Source of the DNA: Thermaerobacter sp. FW80
GTDB lineage: Bacteria > Bacillota > Sulfobacillia > Thermaerobacterales > Thermaerobacteraceae
Direction: 5' to 3'
NCBI RefSeq assembly: GCF_004634385.1
Contig: NZ_CP037895.1
Coordinates: 372,001-436,000, forward strand
DNA length: 64,000 bases
Part shown: positions 26,397 to 34,732 of the stretch, piece after piece
Numbering within the stretch: the stretch's first letter is position 1
Layout of the letters: each line of letters starts with the position of its first letter
The notes under the pieces: generated by a model
Told to the model about the DNA's origin: nothing
Database searches by the model: none
Seen by the model: the letters and a program-made list of their open reading frames with translations, nothing else
Position numbers and translations under genes: made by a program

Positions 26397-26708
26397 GGTC
26401 CAGCGGCCGCAGCCCGGGGAACGGGCGCGGGCGGGTCGGGGAACGGGACCCGGGCGGCGGGTTGGACCAGGGCGGGTTCAGGGGCGGGACCGGGCGGGGC
26501 CAGGGCCCCGGTGCCGCCGGGACTTCGTGCCGCCCGCCGGGGCCGCCGAACCGCGGCCGGACGGGACCCGGGGGACACGCGGGGATCCCCCGCCCTGATC
26601 TGGGCCGCGGCGCCGGGCGAGGACGGACGCGGCGGCCCGGCGGCCGAACGCGGGACCGCGGGGCGCCGCGAGGCGGCCTGGCGCCGCGACGTCCGACGGA
26701 GGTCGCCG
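26397..26708. other. Spacer between dsbA-like and dsbB-like genes
   Basis: About 310 bp, very G+C-rich, with repeated GCGGGTCGGGGAACGGG-like runs. No hairpin or gene is convincing, so the two genes may still be one transcript. Confidence 0.4.
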
Positions 26709-27200
26709 ATGCGCCGGTTCTTCCAGATCTACGGGCTCTATCTGGCGTGGGTCGTGGCCACGGTGGCGACGCTGGGGAGCCTCTACTTCAGCGAGGTCCT
26801 GGGCTTCGTCCCCTGCGAGCTCTGCTGGTGGCAGCGGATCTTCATGTATCCGCAGGCGCTGCTCCTGGGCCTCGCCAGCTACCGGGACGACCGCCGGATC
26901 ATCCCCTATCTCCTGCCGCTGAATGCCGCAGGCGGGTGCATCGCGGCCTTCCACTACCTGCAGGAGCAGGTGCCCGGGTTGCGCCTGCCCGTCTGCGGGG
27001 CCGACGCCCCGTGCTTCACGCCCTGGATCGACTGGTTCGGGTTCATCACCATCCCCTTCATGGCGCTCACCGCCTTCACCCTGATCCTGATCTGCCTCGG
27101 GCTGGCCCGGTCGGCGGCCGACGCGGCGGACGAACCGGCCCCGGCTGGCGCCGGGGAGGGGCCCCCGGCAGGCACCGGCGAGTGGGGGGACACGCCCTGA
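26709..27200 (+). CDS. DsbB-family disulfide oxidoreductase (BdbC-like)
   Basis: 163 aa, four-helix membrane protein that passes electrons from DsbA-type proteins to quinone. The first extracytoplasmic loop has the CxxC pair in FVPCELCWWQRIFMYP, with the conserved Trp and Arg just after. The second pair is in LPVCGADAPCFTPW. Helices occur around 8-28, 38-55, 65-82 and 110-132. The C-terminal 30 residues (AADAADEPAPAGAG and onward) are low complexity and are encoded by an exact GGACGAACCGGCCCC. ATG 26709 has GGAGGT just upstream. It is convergent with the CopD-like gene, 15 nt apart. Confidence 0.9.
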   Translation: MRRFFQIYGLYLAWVVATVATLGSLYFSEVLGFVPCELCWWQRIFMYPQALLLGLASYRDDRRIIPYLLPLNAAGGCIAAFHYLQEQVPGLRLPVCGADAPCFTPWIDWFGFITIPFMALTAFTLILICLGLARSAADAADEPAPAGAGEGPPAGTGEWGDTP

Positions 27201-27215
27201 GGGATCCTGGCGACG

Positions 27216-29147
27216 TCAACGGTCCCGGGGATCGAGGCGGCGGATGAACCGGATCACCGCCCAGCGCTCCTCCTCCGTGAGGACGTCCTCGAAGGCCGGC
27301 ATGGCGGTGCCCTCGATGCCGTGGGTGATCCACCAGTAGAGGTCGCCGTCGGTGTGCTGCCGTACGTGGACGCCGGTCAGGTCGGCGGGTGGGGGCAGCA
27401 TGCCCGCCGCGGCCGGGCCGTCGCCCCGTCCCTCGGGCCCGTGGCAGGCGGCGCAGTGGGTCTCGTAGACGCGGCGGCCCTGCGCGACGACCGCCGGGCT
27501 GTCGGGCAGCGGGTTGGGCACGTACGTGGTGGGGTAGGCGTCGATCCAGGCCACCTGTCCCAGGAGCCAGGCGGCCAGGGCCAGGGCGATCAGGCCCGCC
27601 CCGAAGGGGATCGGCCACAGCCGCCGCCACCCGATGGCCACCAGGGCCGCCGCCTCGACCAGGCCCAGCAGGGCCACCGTCGCCTGGATCGCCCCGCCCG
27701 TCGACTGGAAGGCCGCGCGCAGGCTGAGCCGCCCCTGACGCTGGTTGCCCGGCGCACCCGCCGCCTCGAAGTCCGTGGTCACCGTGGCCTGGGCCCCGTT
27801 CTCCAGCGCCAGGGTCCACGTGAGGCGCCAGAGCCCCGGCATGGGCAGCACCGCGCGGGCCTCCAGGGTCCCGGTGCTCCCCGCGCCGCGATCCGCCGGC
27901 GGGCTCAGGGCGATCTGATACAGGCCCATGGGGTGCTCGGGCATGTCCAGGCGCACCAGCCCGCGGGCCAGCGGCACCCGGCCCAGCGACCGGGCGGAGA
28001 GGGTCACGGCCCCGCGCTGGCCGGGCTGCAGCGCCAGTTCCACCGGTTCGCCGCCCACCTCGGCCCGCCAGGTGACCGGTTCCGTGGCCGCGGCGGGGCG
28101 ATCGGCCGGCGGCAGCACCGCCAGGATGCCGGAGGCCAGGAGGACCGCCACCGCGGCGACGGCCTCGGCGCGAACCAGGCGCCGCACCACGACGGCCGGC
28201 CGGCGACCCGCCGCCGGCGGCGGGTCGCCGGCGCCCCCCGCCCCGTGCCCCGCGCCGACGGCATCGGCCGCGTCGCGGCCCGGCCCGTCGGCGCTCCAGG
28301 CACCCGCCCCGCCCAGCGCCCCGCGGCGACGCCTGGCGCCTCCGGTCCGGCGCGTGACCGCCCCGGCGGCGCGCTCCAGCCACGGCCGCAGGGCGAAGAG
28401 GTTGACCGCGGCGATGGCCAGCAGCACGGCCACCAGGGCCAGCTTGGCCAGCAACGCCTGGCCGTAGGGGCTGCGGATCAGGGCGTCGGCGCCGTAGAGG
28501 TTGCGCCGGGCGGCCAGGATGCCGCTGACGGCTGTCGCCAGGACGGCCAGCGCCCCCAGATCGGAGAAGCGACGGATCAAGGCGGCCAGGACCCGCGGCG
28601 ATCCCAGCTCCCCACGGTGCTCCAGCGCACGCCAGTCCAGGAGCGCCAGGCGCAGGAGGCCGCCGATCCAGAGGGCGACCGCCGCCACGTGCAGGCCGTC
28701 GACCACCAGCGCCGAACCGCCGCGGATGCCGGCGTGGCTGTTCCACACCACCGCGGCGACGGCGGCGAGGGCCACCAGGACCCACGTCCGGCCCGCCGGC
28801 AGCCCGCCGGGCCAGCATCGCCAGGCCAGGACCGCGCCAGCCAGGCCCACCGCCGCCTGGATCAGGGCCGCGCGCCCGGCGTGGGTGCCCACGAGGAACC
28901 GGCCCAGCGACGCGGGACGGGCCTGGGTGAGCTCCCACGCGGCGACCACGGCCGCCGCCAGGGCGCTGGCGGCCAGCAGGAGCCCGCCCGTGACGGCCAG
29001 GCGGCGGCTGCGCCGGGCGTGACCCGGCCCCGGGTCGAGCCCGGGGCGGCCGCGGAGGATCCAGCCGTCCAGGATGGCGGGCCCGGCGAGACCCATCAGG
29101 CCCAGCAGGCCGATCCAGCGGAGGATTCCGGCCGCCAGCTCGGGCAC
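27216..29147 (-). CDS. CopD-family copper protein fused to a C-terminal cytochrome c domain
   Basis: 643 aa. The N-terminal 270 residues form about eight membrane helices of the CopD type, including GLHVAAVALWIGGLLRLALLDW with a His likely to bind copper, and RFSDLGALAVLATAVSG. After an Arg-rich linker and further helices comes an extracellular beta-rich domain (about 340-500), two helices, and a cytochrome c domain (about 550-643): VAQGRRVYETHCAACHGPEG carries the CxxCH heme site and GTAMPAFEDVL the Met ligand. Such fusions suggest copper handling tied to respiratory electron transfer; the actual role is inferred. GTG 29147 has GGGGGAGGGG upstream. It follows copC in the same operon after a 61-nt gap. 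Confidence 0.85.
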   Translation of the reverse strand: MPELAAGILRWIGLLGLMGLAGPAILDGWILRGRPGLDPGPGHARRSRRLAVTGGLLLAASALAAAVVAAWELTQARPASLGRFLVGTHAGRAALIQAAVGLAGAVLAWRCWPGGLPAGRTWVLVALAAVAAVVWNSHAGIRGGSALVVDGLHVAAVALWIGGLLRLALLDWRALEHRGELGSPRVLAALIRRFSDLGALAVLATAVSGILAARRNLYGADALIRSPYGQALLAKLALVAVLLAIAAVNLFALRPWLERAAGAVTRRTGGARRRRGALGGAGAWSADGPGRDAADAVGAGHGAGGAGDPPPAAGRRPAVVVRRLVRAEAVAAVAVLLASGILAVLPPADRPAAATEPVTWRAEVGGEPVELALQPGQRGAVTLSARSLGRVPLARGLVRLDMPEHPMGLYQIALSPPADRGAGSTGTLEARAVLPMPGLWRLTWTLALENGAQATVTTDFEAAGAPGNQRQGRLSLRAAFQSTGGAIQATVALLGLVEAAALVAIGWRRLWPIPFGAGLIALALAAWLLGQVAWIDAYPTTYVPNPLPDSPAVVAQGRRVYETHCAACHGPEGRGDGPAAAGMLPPPADLTGVHVRQHTDGDLYWWITHGIEGTAMPAFEDVLTEEERWAVIRFIRRLDPRDR

Positions 29148-29208
29148 GCCGCACCCCTCCCCCGATGGCGCTCCCGCCCCGTCGCCGGCGGTCGCCGCGG
29201 TCGTCCCC

Positions 29209-29922
29209 TCACCGCCGGGTGCGACGGCGCAGGGTCATGAGGCCGGCCGCCAACGCGGCGACGACGGCCACCGCCGCCGCCCACAGCCACCGCGGTGTGC
29301 CACCGCCTGGCGGCGCCGGCTGCGGCGAGGCCGGGGGGGCGGCACCGCCGGGTTCGTCCGGCTCGGCCGCCGGCGGAGCGGGCTGCTGATCGGTGGTCCC
29401 CGCGCCCGGTGACGGCGCCGCCGCCGTCACGGAGAAGGGCACCTCCCCCTCCACGGGGTGGCCGTCCTGGGAGAGCACGCGGTAACGCAGGACGTAGTCG
29501 CCCGCGGGCATGGGACCGCGGACCTCGGCGCGCAGGGTCTCCCCCTCCGCCCGCACCGGCCCCAGCTCCACCGCACCGCCGCCCTCGCGGCTCAACGTGA
29601 GCTCGCTGAATTCGGCCTCCACCGGCTCCGAGAAGGTCAGCGCCACCTCCCGCGGCGGCTCCTCGAGGCGGGCTCCCCGCTCCGGCTCGCTGCCCACCAG
29701 GGCGGCGTGGGCCTCGGCCCGCCCGGTTCCGAACCCCGCGGCGAACCCCGCCACCACCAGCAGGACCGCCAGGCCGGCGGCGGCCCGCAGGACCGCGCCT
29801 GCCCATGGTCTGCGCCGACAGCGCGGCGGGCGCCGCGACCCGCCGCCGGTGCCGCCGTCGCCCGACGCCACCCTCGCTCCCGTCGGGCAAAGACCCGGGG
29901 CTCCGATGATTCCGGTGATCAT
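29209..29922 (-). CDS. CopC-domain copper-binding protein, exported and C-terminally anchored
   Basis: 237 aa. A long N-region with twin-Arg-like basic stretches (SRRPPRCRRRPW) leads to a hydrophobic signal segment (AAAGLAVLLVVAGFAAGF) ending at AEAHAALVGSEPERGARL, so the mature CopC domain would begin with the His used for Cu(II) in known CopC. The second His is in VLSQDGHPVEGEVPF. A Pro-rich linker with AAEPDEPGG and a C-terminal helix (WLWAAAVAVVAALAAGLMTL) anchor it, as in Gram-positive YcnJ/CopC proteins. ATG 29922 has GGGGAGGG upstream. The next gene, a CopD fusion, is its probable membrane partner. Confidence 0.87.
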   Translation of the reverse strand: MITGIIGAPGLCPTGARVASGDGGTGGGSRRPPRCRRRPWAGAVLRAAAGLAVLLVVAGFAAGFGTGRAEAHAALVGSEPERGARLEEPPREVALTFSEPVEAEFSELTLSREGGGAVELGPVRAEGETLRAEVRGPMPAGDYVLRYRVLSQDGHPVEGEVPFSVTAAAPSPGAGTTDQQPAPPAAEPDEPGGAAPPASPQPAPPGGGTPRWLWAAAVAVVAALAAGLMTLRRRTRR

Positions 29923-30469
29923 GACAAGCCCTCCCCTCGCGGTCGCGGGCCGACGGGCCCGTCGCCGTCCGGATCGGATCCCGGCCCCTCCCGCGGTCCC
30001 CTGCCCGTCCCGGGTCGCCCCGTTCCCGGAGCCTTCCCGTCGCCGGGGGAATCCATGGGTGGACCGGGGTGCCGCTCTCCACCGGCATAGCACAACGGCC
30101 GGCGCCCTCGCATCGGGGGCCGACCCGGGGCCGGGGCCGGCCGCCTCGGGCCGGGCATCGACCCGTCCGCCACCACCCCGACCCCGGGCCGGGGAGTGCG
30201 ATGCGCAGGGGATCGTCGCCCCGCCACCCCGGTCCGGAGACGTGACCCGCGCAGCCGCCCTCCTCCGCAGCGGTGGGTCCCGCCCGCCCCCGGGGAGCGA
30301 CCCCGCCGGATCGCCCTCGCAAGCCGCGCAGCCCGTCCTCGTCCCGGCAGCCACCCGCCCCGCCCGGTCCACGCCGTCGAGGACCGCCCCGCCCGTCCCC
30401 GCCGCGAGAGCCCCTCGCCCTGTCCTCCCTCCGGGAGCCCCGCCCCTCGCCGCCCGGCCTGGCACCGCG
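29923..30469. other. Intergenic region upstream of copC, no gene supported
   Basis: About 550 bp between the propeller stop and copC start, both minus strand. Frames crossing it in either direction lack ribosome sites and domains. It presumably includes the copC promoter, but no clear -10/-35 pair is visible in this G+C-rich stretch. Confidence 0.4.
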
Positions 30470-32194
30470 TCATGCGGGGTCCGCCTCGTCGCCGGGCGGG
30501 TCGCCGCCGGCAGCGCCTGCCGGCGACGAGCGGCTCGCCCACCGGCGCGCCCGCTCGCCCCGGATCCCGGCCAGCACGCCGATCCAGCCCACGGTCAAGG
30601 CCCCCACCAGGGCACCGAAGCCGGCCAGGGTGGCCCACGGCAGGGCGGCCTCCGGCGCCACCTCGAGGCGCACGGTGCGGGTGACGACCCGTCCGTCCCC
30701 CAGGCGCGCCGCCACCACCACGGGGTAGACCCCCGCCTCCGCCCCGCGCTCCACGACCAGGCGCACCCGCGCCGCCCCGGGGCCGCGTTCCTCCCACCGG
30801 GCCTGCCAGCCGCGGGGCAGGTCGGCCACCTCCCAATCCACGCGGCCGCCCCCGATGCGCTGCGGGTCCACCAGGGCGAGGCGCACCCCCACCGTCGCCC
30901 CCGGCGCCACCCGCACCGCCTCCGCCGTGGCCGCGAGCTGCACCAGGGGCAGGGCGGCGGGATCCGCCCGGCCCACGTAGTCGCGGCCGTAGGCGGCGAA
31001 CCAGAGGGCGCCGTCCGGGGCCCGGGCCAACCACTGGACCCACGTCTTCGGCTCCGTCGCCGGGAAGGGGAAGAGCTCCAACGTCGCGCTGGTGGGATCG
31101 ATCCGCGCCAGGGCGTTGCCGGTGTGCAGCGCCACCCACAGGCGGCCCTCGGCGTCCCACTCCAGGTCGTTGGGACGGGTGGCCTGGATCTCCTCGCCGG
31201 GCGGCGCCGGCGGCGTCAGGAGCGGCACCCAGGCCCGCGTCGCCACGTCGAGCCGGCCGATGGTGCGGCCGCCGTGCTCGGTCACCCACACGCCGGTGCC
31301 GTCCGGCGTCACCGCCACCCCCGCCGGTCCCGCCACGTCGGGCGGCAACGCGAAGGACGCCCAGGTCGCGTCCCGCGGGTCGAACCGGTACACGGTGCCG
31401 GTGCGCGGGCTGACGGTCCACAGCCGCCCGTCGGCGTCCCGGTCCAGGTCCCAGGTGGAGGGCCACGGGTGCTCGGGCAGCGGCATCCTGTGCGTCTCCA
31501 CGCGGCCCGTGGCCGGGTCCAGCCGGGCCAGGCGGTTGCCCTGGAACTGGATGACCCAGACCCCCTCCCGCGTCGGCAGGGCCGCCGAGGCGCCGGCGAA
31601 GGGAAGCGGATAGGCCCGCCACCTCCCCGACGCCCGCCCTCCCCCGGGGCCGGCCCGCGCCGCGGCCGGCTCGTAGCGGTAGAGCACCGCCGGGGGATCC
31701 TGGCCGAAGTCGTTGTCGGTCAGCCACAGGGCGCCGTCCGGCCCGGCGGCCAGCCGGGCGGGTTGCCTCACCGCCGGCGGGAGGTCGACGAACCGCCACC
31801 GGCCCGTGACCGGGTCCAGGGCGCCGAGCCGCCGGGTCCCGGTCAACGTCACCCATACGGTCCCGTCGGGCGTCACCGCCAGGCTCCAGGGCTGGCTCCC
31901 CGCCGGCAGCGGGTAGCGTCGGAACCAGGACCCGTCCCCGTCCCGCGCCACCGCGGGTCGCGACAGGACCGCGAGCAGGACGGCGGCCACGACCACAGGC
32001 CCCAGGGGCCGCAGGGCGCCCAGGGAACCGAGGGTCCGCAGGCCCGTGGGGCCGCGGCTCGATGGCGCCCTGCGCCACGGGCGCAACCCGTCGGGCGCCC
32101 TGCGCCACGGGCGAAACCCCTCGGGCACCTTGCGCCACGGGCGCGACCCGACGTCCCTGCACCGCATCCCCGTCGCCGCCGTTCCGGCTGTCAT
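30470..32194 (-). CDS. Membrane-anchored streptogramin lyase-like beta-propeller protein
   Basis: 574 aa. The start region has three 10-residue repeats (RPWRRAPDGL-like), then a signal/anchor helix (PLGPVVVAAVLLAVLSRPAVA). Outside follows a propeller of repeated blades with a consensus such as VTPDGTVWVT, AGPDGALWLTDN, RDADGRLWTVSP and EWDAEGRLWVAL; these resemble virginiamycin B lyase/SMP-30-like propellers. An Ig-like domain (about 420-510, VRVAPGATVGVRLALVD) and a C-terminal helix (TLAGFGALVGALTVGWIGVLAG) end it. Catalytic residues of Vgb could not be verified, so an enzymatic role is not claimed. ATG 32194 is the best start, though its ribosome site is distant; ATG nine codons later is possible. 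Confidence 0.7.
   Translation of the reverse strand: MTAGTAATGMRCRDVGSRPWRKVPEGFRPWRRAPDGLRPWRRAPSSRGPTGLRTLGSLGALRPLGPVVVAAVLLAVLSRPAVARDGDGSWFRRYPLPAGSQPWSLAVTPDGTVWVTLTGTRRLGALDPVTGRWRFVDLPPAVRQPARLAAGPDGALWLTDNDFGQDPPAVLYRYEPAAARAGPGGGRASGRWRAYPLPFAGASAALPTREGVWVIQFQGNRLARLDPATGRVETHRMPLPEHPWPSTWDLDRDADGRLWTVSPRTGTVYRFDPRDATWASFALPPDVAGPAGVAVTPDGTGVWVTEHGGRTIGRLDVATRAWVPLLTPPAPPGEEIQATRPNDLEWDAEGRLWVALHTGNALARIDPTSATLELFPFPATEPKTWVQWLARAPDGALWFAAYGRDYVGRADPAALPLVQLAATAEAVRVAPGATVGVRLALVDPQRIGGGRVDWEVADLPRGWQARWEERGPGAARVRLVVERGAEAGVYPVVVAARLGDGRVVTRTVRLEVAPEAALPWATLAGFGALVGALTVGWIGVLAGIRGERARRWASRSSPAGAAGGDPPGDEADPA
32071..32160. repeat. 30-bp tandem repeat, three copies, at the 5' end of the propeller gene
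   Basis: Units at 32071, 32101 and 32131 each begin TGCGCCACGGGCG and encode RPWRR-type 10-residue repeats ahead of the signal anchor. The third copy diverges in its second half. Confidence 0.85.
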
Positions 32195-32489
32195 GGCCGA
32201 TCCCCGCCTCCGCCTCCTCCATGGCCGGCCGCCGCCCCGCCTCCGGCCCCGGACGGCCTTCCCGCCGCCCCCGCCGGCCCGACGGCCGGGAGCCGCAACG
32301 GGGCCCCGGCCGCGACGACCCGAGGCCCGATCCCGAAACGAGCCCCCGGCCCGCACCCCCAGGCGGGCCGGCGGTCCGTTGGCACCGGCCGCGCCCTCCG
32401 TCCCTCCGAAACCTATCTCCAGGGTAGCGCACCGCCGGGAGGGTCGCGCGCCGCCGTGCGGCGCGCCGCGAGAAGGCGAGAAAAGCAAA
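32195..32489. other. Spacer between cold-shock gene terminator and propeller gene
   Basis: About 300 bp on the 5' side of the propeller gene. It should contain its promoter; GATAGGTTT near 32420 on the minus strand is the only A+T-rich patch. No gene is seen. Confidence 0.35.
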
Positions 32490-32513
32490 GGCGCCGCACC
32501 AACGTGCGGCGCC
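32481..32513 (-). terminator. Intrinsic terminator of the cold-shock gene
   Basis: GGCGCCGCAC, loop CAAC, GTGCGGCGCC (32490-32513): a perfect 10-bp stem. On the minus strand it is followed by TTTGCTTTTC, the clearest U-tract in the window. It lies 22 nt past the cold-shock stop. Confidence 0.9.
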
Positions 32514-32535
32514 CGCGGGCTTCCGGTGCCTGGAC

Positions 32536-32736
32536 TTACAGAACGATGACGTTCTGGGCCTTCGGCCCCTTCTCGCCCTCGACGACGTCGAAGGTGACCT
32601 TCTGGCCCTCTTCCAGGGTCCGGTAACCGGTGCCGACGATCGCGGAGAAGTGGACGAAGACGTCACCCTGGCCATCGTCGCGGGTGATGAAGCCGTAGCC
32701 CTTCTCCGCATTGAACCACTTGACTGTCCCGGTCAA
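32536..32736 (-). CDS. Cold-shock protein (CspA/CspB family), TTG start
   Basis: 66 aa single-domain RNA chaperone. [20 protein letters not shown] contains RNP1 (KGYGFI), and DVFVHFSAI is RNP2; the five-strand fold is complete to the C-terminal QNVIVL. Start TTG 32736 is deduced because the family begins exactly here and GGAGGT lies 8 nt upstream; no ATG or GTG fits. The surrounding long open frame up to 34143 is a shadow of the neighbouring gene. It forms its own unit ending at an intrinsic terminator, and a leader of unknown length may give cold or growth-phase control. Confidence 0.95.
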   Translation of the reverse strand: MTGTVKWFNAEKGYGFITRDDGQGDVFVHFSAIVGTGYRTLEEGQKVTFDVVEGEKGPKAQNVIVL

Positions 32737-33122
32737 ACCGCGGATACCTCCGTACAGATGATGAGACTCGCTAGCCGGGACGCTCCCGGGATCCCGCCCC
32801 GTCGGCGGCGGGTGCCGGCTCCCCGCTGCCCCCGATGGCCGGGTCCTGGTCGCGACGGTGAAGCCCGATCGTCGAGACCGGCCTACCGAACGGCTAACTG
32901 GAGGTAGTGTACCACGTCCCGCGGTCCCGCAAAAGACCCCTCGCCGCCGATTTTCGCGCCCCGCCCCCCGTCGCCGGGCCCTCGGCCGCCGCCCACCCGC
33001 CACGCCGCTTGGCCGCCAACGGAACGGCCCGCGCCGACCCCGATCCCGCGACGTCCCGTCCGGCCGGTCGCGGCTGCAAGCCCGCGGGCCCAAGCGGTCA
33101 ACGCCGGCGCCCGCTCCATCGC
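32737..33122. other. Intergenic region upstream of the cold-shock gene
   Basis: About 390 bp between the NDH-2 stop and the cold-shock start. The A+T-containing part (32740-32780 and 32895-32945) probably includes promoter and leader; GGTACACTACC near 32905 on the minus strand is the likeliest -10 area. No gene is seen. Confidence 0.4.
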
Positions 33123-34394
33123 TCACGGCTCCGGCCGGCCGGGTAGCGGCTGGAGCGGCGCGCCCCCCAGGACCCGCATCAGCAGCCGCGCCCCGCCGAT
33201 CCGATACAGGTATCGCCACAGCGTGGCCGATTTGAGCACCCGGGCCGCCCGCCCCGTCACCCGGTACCCCCTCCCCAGCAAGCCAACCCCGTCCCGCCGG
33301 CCGAGGCTGATCACCGTGCCCAGGACGCGCGGCCGGAAGGGCTCCACCGGCAGCCCCCGCAGCCGGCGCGCCAGGGCGCGCCCCAGGTACTCGCCCTGTT
33401 GCAGGGCCACCTGGGCGGTGGGCGGCAACGGGCGACCGTCGTCGCCCGGAAAGGCGGCCGCATCGCCCGCCAGGTACACCCCTTCGAACCCGCGCGCCTG
33501 GAGGTGGCCGTCGACCCACGCCCGACCGCGCCGGTCCACCTCGAAGCCGGCCTGCTCCACCAGCCGGTGGGCCCGCACGCCCCCGGTCCAGATCACCGTG
33601 CCGGCCTCCAACCGGCGCCCGTCGGCCAGCACCACGTGGCGCGGCGTCACCTCGGCGATGGGGGTGCCGGTGATCACCCGCACCCCCGCGCGTTCGAGGA
33701 ACCGAGTGACGTAGCGCGTCAACGCCGGGTCGAATCCCGGCAGCAGGGTGGGCGCCGCCTCGACGAGGTAGATCTCGATGGCGTGGGCCGCCACCCCCGT
33801 CGCCCGCGCCAGGTCGTCCCGCGCCTCGGCCAGCTCCGCAGCCAGCTCGACCCCGGTGTAACCGCCGCCGCCGACGACGATGCGGCGCCCCTCGGCGCCC
33901 ATCGCCCCCGCCGCGTAGCGCGCCAGGCGATGCTCCACCGTGCTGCGGATCAGGGGCCCGGAGGTCAGGTCGCGGACGGTCAGCGCCCGCTCCTCGAGCC
34001 CGGCGATGCCGAAGAACAACGGCTCGCTGCCCACCGCCACCACCAGCCGGTCGGCCTCGAGCCAGCGCCGACTGCCCGTCGCCCGTTCCTCCACCTCCAC
34101 CGCCCGCCGGCGCGGATCGATGGCCACGGCTCGACCCAGCCAAAGCCGCACGTTCGGCGGCAGGTAGGGCGCCAGGGGCAGGGCGATCCGCTCCCGTTGG
34201 CGCGGTCGCGCCACGGGCTCGTGGAGGAGTGTTGTAAAGTAGTGATACGGATAGGGGTTGACCAGGGTTACCCGGGCGGGCGCCGCCCGCAGCCGGCGGG
34301 CTGTGGCGAACCCCGCGTAACCCGCCCCCACGATCACCACATGGGGTGCGCCGTCCCGGGATGCCCCGGCTGGGCCCGTGGCCCGTTCGTCCAC
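33123..34394 (-). CDS. Type II NADH:quinone oxidoreductase (NDH-2)
   Basis: 423 aa flavoprotein that oxidises NADH and reduces quinone at the membrane without pumping protons. The FAD dinucleotide fold is [18 protein letters not shown] at the N-terminus; the NAD fold is [20 protein letters not shown] near residue 170. Conserved NDH-2 parts are [26 protein letters not shown] and YLAGDAAAF, then [18 protein letters not shown], the quinone-site region. The C-terminus ([19 protein letters not shown]) is amphipathic, fitting membrane attachment. GTG 34394 has AGGAGG 7 nt upstream; the gene is divergent from ptsH with only 64 nt between. Its first codons overlap a CGTTCGTCC word. Confidence 0.9.
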   Translation of the reverse strand: MDERATGPAGASRDGAPHVVIVGAGYAGFATARRLRAAPARVTLVNPYPYHYFTTLLHEPVARPRQRERIALPLAPYLPPNVRLWLGRAVAIDPRRRAVEVEERATGSRRWLEADRLVVAVGSEPLFFGIAGLEERALTVRDLTSGPLIRSTVEHRLARYAAGAMGAEGRRIVVGGGGYTGVELAAELAEARDDLARATGVAAHAIEIYLVEAAPTLLPGFDPALTRYVTRFLERAGVRVITGTPIAEVTPRHVVLADGRRLEAGTVIWTGGVRAHRLVEQAGFEVDRRGRAWVDGHLQARGFEGVYLAGDAAAFPGDDGRPLPPTAQVALQQGEYLGRALARRLRGLPVEPFRPRVLGTVISLGRRDGVGLLGRGYRVTGRAARVLKSATLWRYLYRIGGARLLMRVLGGAPLQPLPGRPEP

Positions 34395-34458
34395 GGCACT
34401 CCCTCCTCGCCCTCTAGGGTGTCCCGCCCGCGGCGCCGCCCCCGGAAAGGGGTTCTCC

Positions 34459-34728
34459 ATGGCGGAGGTCACCGTCACCATCCAGCATCCCACGGGCCTG
34501 CACGCCCGTCCGGCGGCGCTCTTCGTCCAGGCCGCCAGCCGCTTCCGCAGCCAGATCGAGGTCCAGGCCAACGGCAAGACGGCCAACGCCAAGAGCATGA
34601 TGGCCATCCTCGGCCTGGGGGCGCGCCAGGGCACCGTGCTGACCATCCGCGCCGAGGGCGACGACGCCGCCGAGGCCGTGGCGGCGCTCAAGGAGCTCGT
34701 GGAGACCAACTTTGGCGAAGGGTCGTGA
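34459..34728 (+). CDS. ptsH: Phosphocarrier protein HPr
   Basis: 89 aa. It accepts phosphate from enzyme I on His15 (PTGLHARPAALFVQ) and passes it to EIIA domains. The regulatory Ser46 loop is present (NAKSMMAILGLGA), the site used by HPr kinase for carbon catabolite control in Firmicutes. ATG 34459 has AAAGGGG upstream. The next gene encodes enzyme I, 4 nt after the stop, a standard ptsHI pair. No EII gene occurs in the window, and the only sugar importer seen is an ABC system. Confidence 0.95.
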   Translation: MAEVTVTIQHPTGLHARPAALFVQAASRFRSQIEVQANGKTANAKSMMAILGLGARQGTVLTIRAEGDDAAEAVAALKELVETNFGEGS

Positions 34729-34732
34729 TGCC

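Noticed and set aside
29923-30469. Cobalamin or copper riboswitch or a small gene upstream of copC
   Set aside because: No conserved B12-box-like element; frames lack ribosome sites. Left as unassigned spacer.
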